Below, piece by piece: positions 22,401 to 35,610 of a stretch of DNA of 64,000 nucleotides. The translations under genes and the position numbers were made by a program. Origin of the DNA: Oxyruncus cristatus (Eukaryota > Chordata > Aves > Passeriformes > Cotingidae); assembly GCA_013399855.1 (NCBI GenBank), contig VXAY01006704.1, positions 62,001 to 126,000 of the forward strand, written 5' to 3'. The number at the start of each line of letters is the position of its first letter. Positions within the stretch are counted from its first letter, which is position 1. Below the pieces are notes generated by a model. That model was not told the DNA's origin. It did not search any database and worked only from the letters and a program-made list of their open reading frames with translations.

Positions 22401-25400
22401 GTGTGTTTATATATATATATATATTTATAACTGGTGTACAGGCTTAGCCAGTTTGAGGGCAATACATAAGGGGGTCAAACTTTGATAAGGTAACTATTGC
22501 TGTTCTAGAATATCAAGTTTTTATCATGTTTGACTGAAGACTTTTAGCCTTCCTTATTTGCAGTTTTCACTTGAACTCTGGATTCTAAAGGTTTGCATAG
22601 GAATCTTATCACTTGATTATTGGGTGTAAAATATGAAAGCTGGATTTTTGTGTCTGTGTGTTGATGGAGGAAAGTAATAAAGCGTTTATAGCTATAATGA
22701 GGTTTCTGCTTATAAAAAGAGAGTGCATTTAAATCCTATTTTGTTTGTGCACATATTTTTTTTTTTTTTGTCCTGACTACGTGTTTTGGTGGTAGATGAA
22801 CCCATTTTACGTGTCTAGTAAAAACTCAAGAACAGCACCCCGCCTGGAACAACTCTGAAATGGATTTGAACCATATTGTGTTTACTTCTGTCTCTGGGTT
22901 ATGTTGCTGAACACTTGGGAGAACGCAAAGAAACGATGGAAATAAGAGGGAAGTGAACTTATCTGAACTTTGAGGGAAGAGCTTAAACCCCATTTAACTT
23001 ATTGGAAACGTGAGGTGACCGCCCAGGTCTGTTCTTATGCACTTGGGATAAATGTTCCTCCCCTCAATCACAGCAGAGATCAACCATTAGTTCTTTGTGT
23101 GTAAACTGTGTGCACGAGGGCTTACACTGAGGGGGAACTGGGGGGAAATGATGTTCCTGGTCATAAAGCAATTGAACTAATGTGTTCTGGAAGAGGATAG
23201 AAGGGAAGAGGGATGTCCTTTGGCTGGCAGCTCCCATTCCAGCTCTATACATTGTACGAAGTGCTGGCTTTGCACCACGCAGCTTTTTCTCTTCCACTGT
23301 CATTTCTCTGCAGTGCTCTTGAGAAGCTGAGAATAATTTATCTTAGCATATGTAAGTTTATTTTTTATGTAATTACATATGTCCCATCATGTTAACTTTT
23401 TGAAAAGGTTGTGCCTATTGTCCTTAGAAAACCAAAGTGATTATCATGGGTTTGTTTTGTTACACAATTGTTTAAATTATAATAAGTTACCATCATTGTT
23501 TCTTGAGTCCAGCTGTGTTTATGGATTAAGATCTACTGACTCAAATATTTACAGTGTTCCAAAAATTATGAGAACATGCAGTGCTGGGGGTTTTCCATAT
23601 GCTGCTTTATTTCTCTTAGAGAGTCCTCCATTACCACTGGAAAAGGAGTCTTGGTCCAGAATAGTTTTGTAAGAGAGCCTGGTACCTCCTGTAACTGCTT
23701 GAACCAGTGCTGTCCATTGTTCTGTGATGATAGAGGCACTTCCAGGTTTCCAGAAGAGACCAGATCTCTGTAGGTAAAGGGTACTGAATCCTTTGGAAAA
23801 CTTGCCCCACTTGCAGGCACAGACTGAGCCCTTGAAGTCTGGCTAAAGCCAGTGATGGCCACATCAAATTCTTCCCTGAGCCCACACCAGGTTTAATTAC
23901 CTTCTTGGTGTGGGTTACCTGCTCCTCCAAGGAGAGTATCTGCAGGTACATCCAGTCAGGGTCTGGAGTGGGACAGCTCCCAGGCAGTCTGGGGGTCTCT
24001 CCAGAGCAGATGTGTGTCCCTAAGTCAGACCAGGAGCTGCCTCTGCATTGGTGTTGTCCTTACGTGCCAGGAACTGGTGTTACTCCCACAAAAGCCCTGT
24101 TTCTCGCAGGGAAAGACCAAGCCCTCGTGACTGGAGCCTGTGGCTCTGGGCAGGGAAACACTGTCCATGGAAATCTGTGTGATCCGAGCCCGTGCCCACG
24201 AGCCCACGTTTAATGCTGTGTTTGTGCTCAGATCCCTTCTCGTGCAGGGTCTGATCCTGCTGCTACTGAAGCCATAACCCAGTACCAAACGGCGAGGGGA
24301 TTAGGGGGAAACTTTGCCTCTGGACTGGCTGTTACGGAACTGCCTGGGCAGAGCTGCTTTGTTTTGCTTTTGTAGCACCGAGTACCAGCCACAGCTGACA
24401 GCAGGTTATTAGATTTGTTGGGCCACTCGTCAGTCACCATGGCAATCCCTGAGCTTCCAGGAGGGGAGGGGGACGGGAGAGCTTGTGCTTCCCCGTGCTC
24501 TGCTGTGAATAGAGCAGAGTTTGGTGCAAGAGTTGAGTCACAGCTCTTGTCCTGTGCCTGGGATATGCCCTGTCATGGCCGTGGCTGCTCAGACTGGGGG
24601 CTCCTGCTACTTGTACTGCACCCAACAGATCTCGTGTTGGTTTTGGCACCTCCTTTGTACCTTTTTTTTTTTTTTTTTTGTCCTAGCGGTAATAAATTTG
24701 CCATCGTGCTCCTGTCACTCAAAAAACCCACAAGCTGTTAAAGGGCAAAAACGTCAGGGAAAGCAGATGAGATGCTTGCCTGGCGTACCAAGGCACAGTG
24801 TGCAGACTCTGGTGGGACTGGAGTCTTGTAGACCCTCTTACAGGTTATTTTTCTGTGTTCTGGTTACACATCAGTCTCTAAAGTGAGTACACGTGACCAG
24901 GGTGGTCACTCTTATGCAGCCTTTATGTGCACCAAGTCTCTTGAATGAAGTCATACCAGCATGTGTGCTTTACCTTCAGGTCTGAAAGGACAAATATTTT
25001 CATTACTGTGGGAAATGTGTTGGGTTTTTTTTTCCTGTTTGTTTAGGGTGTTTTGTTTTGCTCGATATGTAACTTAGTTTCAAGTGTTTTGCCAGAAACC
25101 AGTTCTTTTTGACCCATTCATGTGATAGCACCTCAGTCACAAGCAAACCCATAGACGCAAAATGCTCCCAAGGTGTTGGAAGCTAGAGTGTTCTGTTCAT
25201 GCCCTGGGAATCTCAGCAGGTCAGCCCCTGGATTGTGCCTTTTTTTGAAGATCCTTGTGTCTTTCCTAGAGCTCTGTGCTGTTTGTTTGCCATGTGATTA
25301 CCTGCAAGTCTGTCAGTGGGTCTCGTGACATGAGAGGTGTCTGCTCCACGTGCCCAGGCTCACTGTGGGTGCAGATGGAGTCAGTGCTGCTCGTCCAGTG

Positions 25401-28400
25401 ATGCTTCAGTTGCACGAAACTTTCATGAAGGATGCTGAAGTCTGATTATAACCTGTTCTATGGCAACTTTTTTTACCCAAACTGTTTAAGGAGAGCAAGA
25501 CCATTGTTATTTTCAGCATTGAAATAATAGGATGTTGTCCATTTCTTCCTTCTCAAGTGATCAGACACATAAGCTTGTGCTTAAAATTAAGGAAGAGTTA
25601 AGTCTTGCCCTGAAGGAAGGCAGTTTGTTTCATAACACTAAACTCTGGTTCTGTGTCTGAGGGTTTTTTAAATTCTCATCTCTGCTGCCTGTACTGGTAT
25701 AAAAGTTATTCCCCTGTGCATTGGAAATATCACTAATGGAGCTGCGGCCGTTTTATTTTCCTCTGTACCGTGCTGAGAACTCACCTCATTGTGTCTGCCT
25801 AATTATGGAGTGAAATACAGCCCTCCTTCTGTCTCTTTTATTGTTAATCACTGAGTTTGGATTAAAATATTAACCCAAAGCATGAAGTGGTGTAACTATG
25901 AAAGCGGTCTGAAGACAAAGCAAGAAAGCCATCTGTTCTCTGCTTTTCTTCCTTTGGCATATGGAGGCACGTTGGAAAACCCACACATTCCTCCTGAGAT
26001 CTTCGGTTTTGTTTCATTTATACTTTTTTTTTTTTTTTTTTAATCACAAGTGTTTGTGTGGCTGTGTAGGTGTGAATATCAATGTAATGATACAATGGGA
26101 GGTGGTTGGTTTGGCTGAACAGCTGCGCTCGAACTTCTTTTGAAAACTCCGGGATGAAGCGACCAAAATGTTTCCACTACTTCTGGGACTTTGTTTTCAG
26201 TGAGGTTTTTGAAAGTTGCGAGGTTAAACTGAGTGAAAATAATAACATCACCTCTTTTAAGGTTGTTCAGTACTGTTAGTAATGGTATCTTGTGCTTGGA
26301 GGTGAATGAGTTGACCAAAGTGGAAGGCAAATGATATTTTTCTGGAATCCTGAGACAGCTGATCTACCCGACGTCTGGATTGAGATGGATGTTTTGCCCA
26401 TATTTAAAAATCTATTTTTAATTTCGGGGGTTTGCGGTGCTTGAAACAAGAGGAAGGTCCTGGCAGTGGGTCATGGGCTCTGTCCTGCAGATGTACAAAC
26501 ACAGCTTCGGCCTCATCAGGGCAGGGCTGGAGCCAATCACAGCCCTACCCAATTTCTTCCTCCAATTTAACTTAGTGGAGGCTGGTCCTGGTGATTGGGA
26601 TGATTTTCTATCCTAGTGCCACTGAGGTCTAGGCCTTTTCCAGAGGTGCAGGTCCGTGCTATTTGCGAGCTTTTACTTGCTAAAATGCGGATTTCCCGCA
26701 GCAAAGGCTGTGATGGAATGAGAGAACAGGGGCTGGGGAGTGTGGAACAGATAAACGGTGAGGGAAAGTCGAGTGCTTTGGGAGGGGGAGAGGAATATGT
26801 GAATATTGCTAACCCTGAGCCTGATCCTGGTGACAGCCACTGTGGCCATGCAGGAGGAGGGTTTCACGGGGCTGAAGGTGTGAACAGCCCAGCGTTCATT
26901 AACATCTCAATGTTCACCTTCAATCCGTTGCTATAATGTCTATTTTTGCACATGGTATTAAAAATAAAGACTGTCCTCCTGAAACACAGTTCTTTCATCT
27001 GGGGGATTAGAGATAAATATCAGCTTAACACTCCAGTAATTAGCACACTTTTGTTTTGCTGATTAGAGCTTGTGAAACTTGTGAAAGTTTGCATCAAATT
27101 TGACTTGTTCATTAAATCTCTGTTGGAACTGTGGCACAAGTCTGAAGGTATCAGATCCAGCAGCTGAGCTGTGCCTACGTAGGACTTGTTTGGCTCACCT
27201 GCATGGCATCAAAGTGTATGTATTTATTAAAAACAAGGATATTTTTAACCCTGATGAATGTGTGAGAAACAAACAGCTTTTAAAAAAAGAAAAAAAAGCT
27301 ATTTTGGATGATTCACTTAAACCTGAACACTAATGAGCGTTATCTTGCCGACTGTGCAGACGAGATAAAAGAGAGAAAAGAAAATAAGCTATAAATATCT
27401 GGGATAATTCTTTTAAAGCCTGTTTTTTACCAAGTTGTAGTGGATGAACGTTTGACCAGCAGTCGCTGTGAACATAAGACAGAAATAGCATTCATAGAAA
27501 TCTTAGATGATAACACATCACTAGTTTCATTGTATATTTTCCGTTTCATGGTGACTACAGAGGACCAGAGTCCACAAAACAGTCTGTGCTCATACAAAAG
27601 GCACCCCTGTATAGCAAATGAACAAAATGTTCTTGGATCAAACTCCAGTTTTTATTTTATTTCTTTTTTAGGCCAGAAAAAGTTATTTGAATGCTCCCAC
27701 AGCTTTCCTCTTCACCTCTTGTACTGTTACATCCTCTGACATCATACTGTGCTTCCAAGGAGAAGTTTATGGTGTCACGAAAAGGGTCTCAGAAGTTCAA
27801 GATGCTGTGACACTGAGAGAAAGTGTCTGTATGTTTTCAAACATTATGGAAATTGTAAGCATGCTTTCCAAAACTGTCAGAAATCTCTGCTTTGAAAAGA
27901 TGAATGCCTGTGTGGGATTAACTCCTCATGTTACACATGTACTCTGGAGTGTGTTGTTTTCTCCCACTGGTCTCTGGAGCCCAGTATCTCAAATGGAATC
28001 TGACACACCACACCAGATGCTAAACGAGGCCTTTCCAAATTGAGGTGTGTGTTTTCTGTGCTTTCCAGACCTATTTTGTGCGAGTCTGATGGGAGTTGTC
28101 CTGCTGTTTTGGAACGATTCACCTGGCTCAGCCACGGCCCATCTTGGTGTTTGTTGGTGTTAACAAATGCTTGGGGATGGGTCCCTCCTCCCACGGCTTC
28201 CCAGTCATCCCAAATGTCTTGCTGGTGGAGCTGGTGCAGTCACTGGTGTGCACATGGAGAGTATTTCTAGGAAATGTTATGTAAACCAGTTCCAAAAAAA
28301 AGAGACTAGCATAGGAAAATGATATTAATATTCCTTTTAGCGCAGATAAAATCCATTGCATATGTTATTCCTCTTCTTTTTAAGAAAGGAGAAGGAAACC

Positions 28401-31400
28401 ATTCTCGCAGCTGTTTGTGCTGTAACAAACTGGCTCTGTGTGTATTCCTGCTGAACACTCAACAGCTGATCTGTTGCAGATCCCAAGGCTCTTCACAGTA
28501 AGTTCTTGAAGGACAGGTTTGCCTGGACATGAAACAAGAAATGCTGCACTAACAGTGGCACTCAGAGCATGAAGGGCAAGTCAAAATGAGCGCAACCAGC
28601 TATGACAGAGATCAGGCTTAGCAGATATCCCATCTACAAGGAGGAAGGCCATGAGGTGGCCCAAGCTTGTCTAGTTTAAACTACTGACCTAGTGGATGGC
28701 ATGATGCTGTCAAACTCCCTCCTTCCCATCTGACACGAACACTTTGAGAAGCAAGTGTCCTCTGGCTCCCTTGTGGAGGTTGTCCAGTTTGCAGGAAGAG
28801 AGAGCAGGAGGATGGATGATGATCTTTTCCAGTGTTTTTAGACTAGTGATTAGGGTTCTCATAAAGCTGAGCTGAGACCTTTCTCAGACTCCAATCTCTG
28901 CCCCCCAGGAACTCCTAAATACTTACAAGCTCACTAATCTTTGAGCAGTGCCGTGTTTCTGCCATGTTCGGTGTGGCACTGCATGAATCTGTCATCTGAT
29001 GATGTTGATCTGTCTGTTAGGCTGTCTCCTAGATAAAGTGCTGTTAACACATCATCCCTTAAAGCATGAGACTCTCACATGGCACTGACAGGTAATATAT
29101 ACTTCTTTCCCTGGAAAAAAAAAAAATTCCTTTCCGTTAGCAATGACTCGCTGATTGCCTATTTATTTTCACAGATCTTCTCATGTCAAAATATTTTGAT
29201 AAAAGTCTGGCCCACATTAAATAATCAAGAAAATAATTACTACTTCCAATTTTGTTTAATTTCTGACTGTCAAATAATCTAACAAGCTTATTTTTAGATC
29301 TCAAGAACGCATCTTGCAAGGTGCTGCAGTGAGTGAGCAAAGATGGTTTGTACTCAGGGAATGGAGGGAAGTGGCTGATTTCAAAGCCTGGAATCCACAA
29401 GGTTTGAAAGGGAGAGAGTGCAGGGAAGGAAGGAACACTTTGTGTGTGCAATCTTGACCCAGCAACACTGGGTTAATGATCATAAAGTGGCAGCCAAATT
29501 GGTTAATTAGAGAATAAGTGCCTGCTGTTTGCATCTGTCTCATTAAGTCTGAAGAATAAAGCTCCTGAGGAGAGGTACTGAGCAGTGCTGGGTGCAGGGA
29601 CAGGGCTCGGGGTGCTTTGGGGACTGGGCTACTGGAATTGTTTCTTGAGTCACTGGCTGACTTCTGAGGTTGTTTGTGTCTTGTGTACCGGGTCAGTCAC
29701 TGGCCTGTAAAATGTGTTTATTCTTAGTTTAATACACTCGTCTGAACCATCACTGCAAAACCTCTTCAATCTAACAAGCAGCAGGAATTTCCTGTATTTA
29801 TGCCAATGATGCTGTAAATGTCATTGCAGGGACAAGGTGGGGAGAGAGGGAGGGAGTCAGGGCAGGGTGGGAGAGTGGGATTGCAGGTCAAGGCGTGGAT
29901 TTTTAAGGAATATTGGCTATTTGAACCAGACTGTCCCCAGCCATCTGACTCCTTGCACACCACTGTGGCACTTCTGGGGCTGGTGGGAGGGATTGTGTGA
30001 AGTAGCCAGGATGAGATTTACGGAAACAGGAACCAGACCTGGGTGGATGGGGCTTGAGAAAACCCAAGTGCTTGGGATGCCTTTTGGCTTATTAGCTTTG
30101 ATTTTGGGTGTGTGTCTTGTTTGTCTGGGTGTTCTTTTGGAAGAAGGAGAAAGCCAGTGAGACGATAATGAACCTGCCCAGACTGGTGATCCCCTGTTGC
30201 CCTGGCAGGTTACAGAGCGGGGCACAAAGGTGAGGAAGGTGTGGGATGGTGCAGGTGGAACAGAGCAGGTCAGGGAACAAAAATTCTGGGGAATGATTAT
30301 CATGTTTTTTCCTGCGCGGGATGCATGGAGTAGGATGCAGGCAGCTATTAGATCGTCAGTCTGGAGAGGTGACATGGCACAGGGGAATCCAAACTGGCTT
30401 TGGTAGCAGGGATTTGAGGAAAACCAGCCCTGCTGCCCAATTAACAGGGAACTGTAAGGTGAGACCATCCTCTTGTGATCCTTCCCCTTCCAAAGGCTGG
30501 TTTTGGAGGCCGGGTACGAACAGAGTGACATTCTGCTTTGAGAAAGATGGGAATTCAAGGCATTTTCCAGAGCGTTCCGAGGCCGTTAAAGGACAGAGTC
30601 TAAACAACCATCTTTGTCCGTTGACTTGGTTTTTGCATCCTACAGTTGGAATTTTCAGCCCCCTCACAAGGATTTTGGACACTTAGTCCCTCGTGGAAGA
30701 TTAAAAGGAGATTAGAAAAGCTCAGCCTGCTGTTCTAAGTGGATTGAATCAAAAGCAGGGGCTTGGAGTTGTGTTAACAATCCCTTTCAGCATCCACAGG
30801 GAGGGAATGCAATATCTGTGGAAAAAGGCAGTATTGTATATCACAGAATAGAATATTCTGCGTGGAATATTTATTGGAAAATGATTTACATTCCCTTAAT
30901 TTTCCCCTGCAACCGTCTGCTTTTTTCTGGCTGGAATCGTCTTCGTAACCACATTTCTGTTTTTAAAACTGTTGATAGAGCTGATTTAATTTGTTCATAG
31001 GAAATGCTTTCTGTGGAGGAAAAGGATTGTTCTTAAAGTGCATCTGATTAAAATATACCAAAGTTATCAGCACTTCACATTTTGCAAATGAATTCATATC
31101 TTATTTAAAATTTTAATTGAGCATGTATGGCTCTGTCTTTTAATAACTTCCCTGAAAAATATGATTCTCTTCCCAATAAAATCCAAACCGTGTTCATTAC
31201 AGAAAAATCTAAGGAAAATTTGAGCTAAATTACCCTTTTCTCAAAGAAAAAAAAAAAAAAAGATGTTTGAAGAAATAAAACAGGAATATAGGTCTCTTTG
31301 GGCCCTTTCAAAATGCAAATATCTCTTAATGGGCAGGTTTTGCTTGGCTGTTAAATAATTGTAGCTGGTTTTGCTTCATTTGGTTTGCACAACCGTGGCC

Positions 31401-31544
31401 TAATTCAAAACTCTTTATCCCTAATGAACCCTTCTGTGCTCACACGTTGGCGTTTGCCTGTTTCCTGGACGTTTTCCTGTCTCCTTTCTCCCTGAGCTTC
31501 TCGTGGTGTGGATGGCAGTGAGGTTTGTGCCTGAGCTGCATCTG
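16487..31544. other. long non-coding stretch without recognised repeats or genes
   Basis: This 15-kb interval holds no CR1, LTR or SINE that I recognise. Homopolymers: T13 at 18807-18819, T17 at 22173-22189, T18 at 24662-24679, T18 at 26024-26041 and A15 at 31247-31261. Dinucleotide tracts: TA at 18063-18075, and TG then TA at 22394-22424. Open frames with no recognised identity include 88 codons ending at 19198 (+), 98 and 106 codons overlapping at 23566-23951 (-) and 213 codons at 29917-30558 (-). AT-rich stretches near 25740-25880 and 26880-27120 have enhancer-like composition only. Confidence 0.5.
22394..22424. repeat. (TG)n-(TA)n microsatellite
   Basis: Alternating TG (22394-22406) passes directly into alternating TA (about 22408-22424). 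Both are purine-pyrimidine alternations likely to vary in length among individuals. Confidence 0.85.
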
Positions 31545-31670
31545 TCATGGAATCCTGGAGTGGTTTTGGTCGGAAGGGAACGTTGACATCAAAGAATTTC
31601 AACTCTCCTGCTGTGGACAGGGACATCTTCCACAAGAGCAGGTTGCTCAGAGCTCCATCCAGCCTGTCCC
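31545..31670 (-). mobile_element. CR1 LINE 3' end
   Basis: The plus strand starts TCATGGAATCCTGGAGTGGT and continues with the reversed CR1 terminus: GGTCGGAAGGGAACGTTGAC, CTGTGGACAGGGACATCTTC, CACAAGAGCAGGTTGCTCAG, then CCATCCAGCCTGTCCC. About 125 bp remain. It lies directly against a second CR1 fragment in the same orientation. Confidence 0.88.
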
Positions 31671-31675
31671 CTGTG

Positions 31676-31757
31676 TCAGAAAATTTATTTAGGTTGGAAC
31701 AGACCTCTAAGATCAAGTCTACCACTAAACCATGGCCCTCAGTGCCACGTCTACACA
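31676..31757 (-). mobile_element. CR1 LINE 3' end with internal deletion
   Basis: The plus strand TTATTTAGGTTGGAACAGAC followed by CTCTAAGATCAAG is the reversed end of a second CR1 subfamily. It jumps straight to TCTACCACTAAACCATGGCC and CAGTGCCACGTCTACAC. In the usual consensus about 30 bases lie between the two blocks, so a short internal deletion is likely. The fragment abuts the CR1 at 31545, which suggests one inserted into or beside the other. Confidence 0.85.
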
Positions 31758-34700
31758 AAGGCGTTGTCCCTGTAAGGATGAGGGATGTGAGGAACAGTGG
31801 ATGAGGTGCCTCCTCTGTGCCCCAAAGAGGTGGTGGGAGGGGAAGAGGGGCAGGAGTGAGGTTGTGTGCTGGACCCTGGGGCAGGGGGATGAACACGGTA
31901 GGTACCATGACCAGGAGTGGGCATGCTCCTGCTTTTGTCTCCACCAGCACTTTGGGGGTCAAGTCCACCCTTGTTCAGCTCTTCTAGCGCAGGATTGTGG
32001 TGGTTTAAGCCCAGCTTCACAGGGCATGACCAGACAATCCATCCCCTATCAAGAACCAGAAAGATTAAAGCAGGGAAAGCCCAAGGAGCTTTGATGGCAA
32101 GAGTAAGTTGAAGTTTCCAGCAGATACTTGTCCTGGACTTAATCCTTGCCATAGATAAAGAAGGGCTCTGCCAGTCGTACTTTGGTATTGGAATTAGTTT
32201 GATTTGAAATCAGCCAGAACACTTCCATGCTGGCAATAGATCACTTTTATGTTGTGTGTGGTTCCATTAGGAAAGATTTGATGTCACTATCAGGGTAAAA
32301 TTGCTGATTTCCATCTTGTCTGGTTTCCCTCTTTGTGCTTTGGCAAGTAAGGGCATATTTTACTGGTTTTGTGCAGTTTTCCAGTGAATAACTAAGGCAT
32401 CTCAGTAACATCTTAAAAAGAAAAGGCTGCCAGCTGTCATCTTCATGTTCTAAAGGCAAAGCATCACCAAGTTTTTCCCCTCTGCTGACTCGCAGCTCCT
32501 GTGTTCATTTATCAAGGTGGGAGTTTGTGGGATTGAGTGTTTAATTAAGTAAGTTTTGAGAAGTCTGTAGCGTGGGTGTTGGGTGCTGGATACTTTACCA
32601 GGGTGCACAAAACCTTGTATTTCTGTGTTTTAATTCCAGCTCTTTGTACCTGTAAGTATTAGTTACTCAGCCATTACTAGTCAATATTCCAGAAAAGGGC
32701 AAACTTTCTGCCCCTGGCCCAGGTTGAACTGAAAAATGAGCAGAAGGGGTAAAAGAGCAGCAAGGGAATGTGGAGAAAGGTGTGTGATGTCACTGAAACG
32801 TGGTCCCAGCTCAGCATCATTCTTTAGCAGCACCAGAAACTGCCTGTTAAGCAACCCCTCCTTCCTGGGCTGTTGTAGGGCAACATCCATCTTCCCGCTG
32901 GTTTCTTTTCTCCCTCACATCTTAAAAGGGATATAACAAAACTCCTCATTCCTGTGGCGTTTGACCACTGCAGTTGTGAGAATGTTGGCTCGTCTACTCT
33001 GCATAACCAAAGTTCCTGCCCTGTGCCAAAATTAACTCTGCATCCCAGGTGAGATCCAACCACCTTTCCCCCAACTCCCAGGCAGGAGAGGATCTCTGGA
33101 AGAGTTTGAGAGCGGTCCTGTCAAGGGAGGCAATGTCCTGAGTGAAATATTCTGGTGTTGACAAGATCTCCGTTAAAATTCCTCAGACAAATCTATGTGG
33201 AATATAATTGGTTTGGATTTTACATTTAAAACACAAAGCTAAGTTGAGCTCAGAATTTCTAATCACCTTCCAGGCACTGATACTTTTTGACTCAGCTCTT
33301 ACGTGTCCCATTATTATCAGTGATATGTTAAAATGCTGTGGCCAAGCACCATATTCCCTGTGATACTGAAATATATGACATACTTGGAGTTCTTTGCTTT
33401 TACTTTCTAATCTTTCAGCAACCTAATACTTTCTGACTTCTCTCTCAAACCAGGGACAGCCTTTTTCCTTCAGCAGGGAACTCTGGTTTCAATCAGGAGG
33501 TGTCAGCAGCTCAGGCTTTGGGGATGCAGTCAAGTAGTGTGAGATTATTGATAATTTTGCAGGGGTGACCGCACCAAAACACTGTAAATGGTTGCAGATA
33601 CTCCGAGCCTGTGGCAGGCACAGGAATGAGTTTTAACATGCCACGAGGTACATATGGGAGATGTTTTTTACTTTAATAAAAAGTAAAGGAAACTAGAAGC
33701 CACAAGACAAGCCTCTTCTCTAAGCTTTTCTTTAGTTTCTTAAAGCCAAGTGTAATATTGTGAGGTTTGGATCTGATAGAGACCCCGAATCTTTGTAACT
33801 AGGGTGGAAGACTTGGAGTTGAGTACCTGGTGGAAGCTCATTTCTTTTCAAGTTTTTAGTCGTGTGTCCAGCTCCTGCAGCCACTTGTGTTGTACGGAAC
33901 CCCTTTTGCAACTGCTTTTTGGGAAATACTGCATTATTTTTCAGTGCAGGAGCTCGAGACCTGTTTTACACCTGTTCCTTACTACATTTGTGCTTCCAGG
34001 ATCCTCGTCCGAGGGGCATAATTTATACTGCCAGAAATACTTTTGCTGATGTTGATAAGTATTCAGTGCATGAAAAGGGATGATAAATGCGCTTTTCTAT
34101 GGCTGCAGGGGAAAAGCTTTTACTGCCACACATCACAAAAGTTGACCCTGTTCCTCACTGGGGCTGACATTGATGGCCAGACTGGCAATTTCCTTGTGTA
34201 GATTTAGGGTCTGTGCTGGAGTCAAGCATCTCCCAGACTTTCACCAGGCCTCCAGCTCTTCATAATTTGGTGGTTTTTTTCCTAGAAAGCCAGAATTTAG
34301 TCATGGTAGATGTGTAGCAGAGCATGGTAATCCCTCTGCTTGTGCCAAGCAGGTTGGCCCCAGCTCTGCACCTCCCTGGAGGAGCTTTGGTGGGTTTAAA
34401 TTTACCTCCTGGAAAATGTTGTGCTGGGAATTGGAAGAAAAGGGAGTTGGGCGTTAACAGGGCCTTGAAAACAAAATGCTTCTTTTCACAGGAGGGTTTT
34501 AGGATTGAGGGTTTGGGGGAGGGCAGCGAGGAGCCTGTTGAGAGGTAAAGGGAACATCTCATTAATGATTTACTCATGAGCTGTAAAAGTTCTGACTCTA
34601 TATAAGTTCTGAGGATGGAAAATGTTTCTTGGAATGCTGCAACCCCACAAAGGCTGGGGCAGATCCTGGCTGCCTCTGTGTAGGGTCTTTGATACAGCCT

Positions 34701-35419
34701 GACTTACCTCTTTGCTCCAGTCCCTTAGGCCTTAGAAAAGATTAATCACAGTGTGGTGGGAAGCACATGGAAATAGCAAAGAGATGAGAAATGAGAGCGG
34801 GAGAGAGGAGGAAAAAAGCCCCAACATGAAACACTGTTTTCTTTCTGGTAGGGCTCAGGCAGGAATAAATTGCCAATGATCTCACTTTGGAGCAATGTCA
34901 GTTTATTTGGACTGACTCTGAGCTGACCATTTAGCAGGGGCTTCTCAGCTCTGGTTTACAAGGGAAGAGCCTTGTAATGACATGGATTTTCTGTGTAACA
35001 GGCACAGGGATCTGGTTTGGGGAGGTCCAGCCAGAGCCCAGCTGACAAAAAGGACGCTGGATTCAGCCTGGGAGTGCTGTCCCTGGAAATCAGCCTGGAC
35101 TTCAAGGTGATGCTGCTTCTCTGCAGTCCATAGGTGGCACAACACACTGCTGTGGGTTCTGCAGGAGAAATAAGGCAGATCAGAGCCTAACAAAATAGAG
35201 ATAATTAATTGAAACTTGTCAACTCTGAAATCAAAGTCCCTGGAGTGTTAAACAGCAAGGACTTGGATAGAGTCCTGGAAGGGCCAGGGTATGGTATAGA
35301 TTTGCCTTTCCTGCAGCTCTAGTGCTTTCCTCTGTGTTATGTCTCTAGCTTGGAAGAATGTGAGTGTTTTTCTGCAGCCAATTCTCAAGGTTTTAATTTC
35401 TCCAGCACTAACTAAGGAT
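31758..35419. other. non-coding sequence, no recognised feature
   Basis: Unique sequence. The words TGGTGGTTTAAGCCCAGC near 31999 recall the end of avian LTRs but do not extend. No exon or further repeat is recognised. Confidence 0.5.
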
Positions 35420-35610
35420 AGTGCTGGAGTTAAGGCACGGATCTTGACATTGGTGTACCAGCTTCAAACCCTGGTACTGCCGGTGATTGTGTAGCCATCA
35501 GCAAGTCATTTATCTTCCCTGGGTTTCAACTTTCCCCCCTGTGAAATGTGGCTAATGAAGCTTCTCTTCAGTGTGTTGTCAGCACAGCTCTTTGGGATGG
35601 GGCCACTCGT
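35420..35610 (+). mobile_element. MIR-like (CORE-SINE) element, near full length
   Basis: The plus strand follows the MIR layout from head to tail. A tRNA-like head has GTTAAGGCACGGATCTTGAC at 35429-35448 and a box-B-like GCTTCAAACCCTGG at 35461-35474. The core has TACTGCCGGTGATTGTGTAG followed by CAGCAAGTCATTTATCTTCC, matching the MIR core GCAAGTCA-TTAACCTC. Next comes GGGTTTCAACTTTCCCCCCT then GTGAAATGTGGCTAATGAAG, the counterpart of CAGTTTCC-CATCTGTAAAATG. The tail has GTTGTCAGCACAGCTCTTTG, resembling the usual end. Divergence is high, as expected for a family that spread before birds and mammals separated. Assignment by eye from the conserved core; the exact subfamily is not determined. 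Confidence 0.7.

Noticed and set aside
29917..30558. 213-codon minus-strand open frame outside any recognised repeat
   Set aside because: The translation has no domain, signal peptide or family likeness, no splice-site pair frames it, and a chance frame of this size is plausible in 64 kb of moderate GC.
31405..31968. 187-codon minus-strand open frame
   Set aside because: It spans the two CR1 fragments at 31545-31757 and has no recognisable protein outside them.
31990..32040. A second LTR end (TGGTGGTTTAAGCCCAGC)
   Set aside because: The likeness to avian LTR termini covers fewer than 20 bases and nothing follows that fits an LTR.
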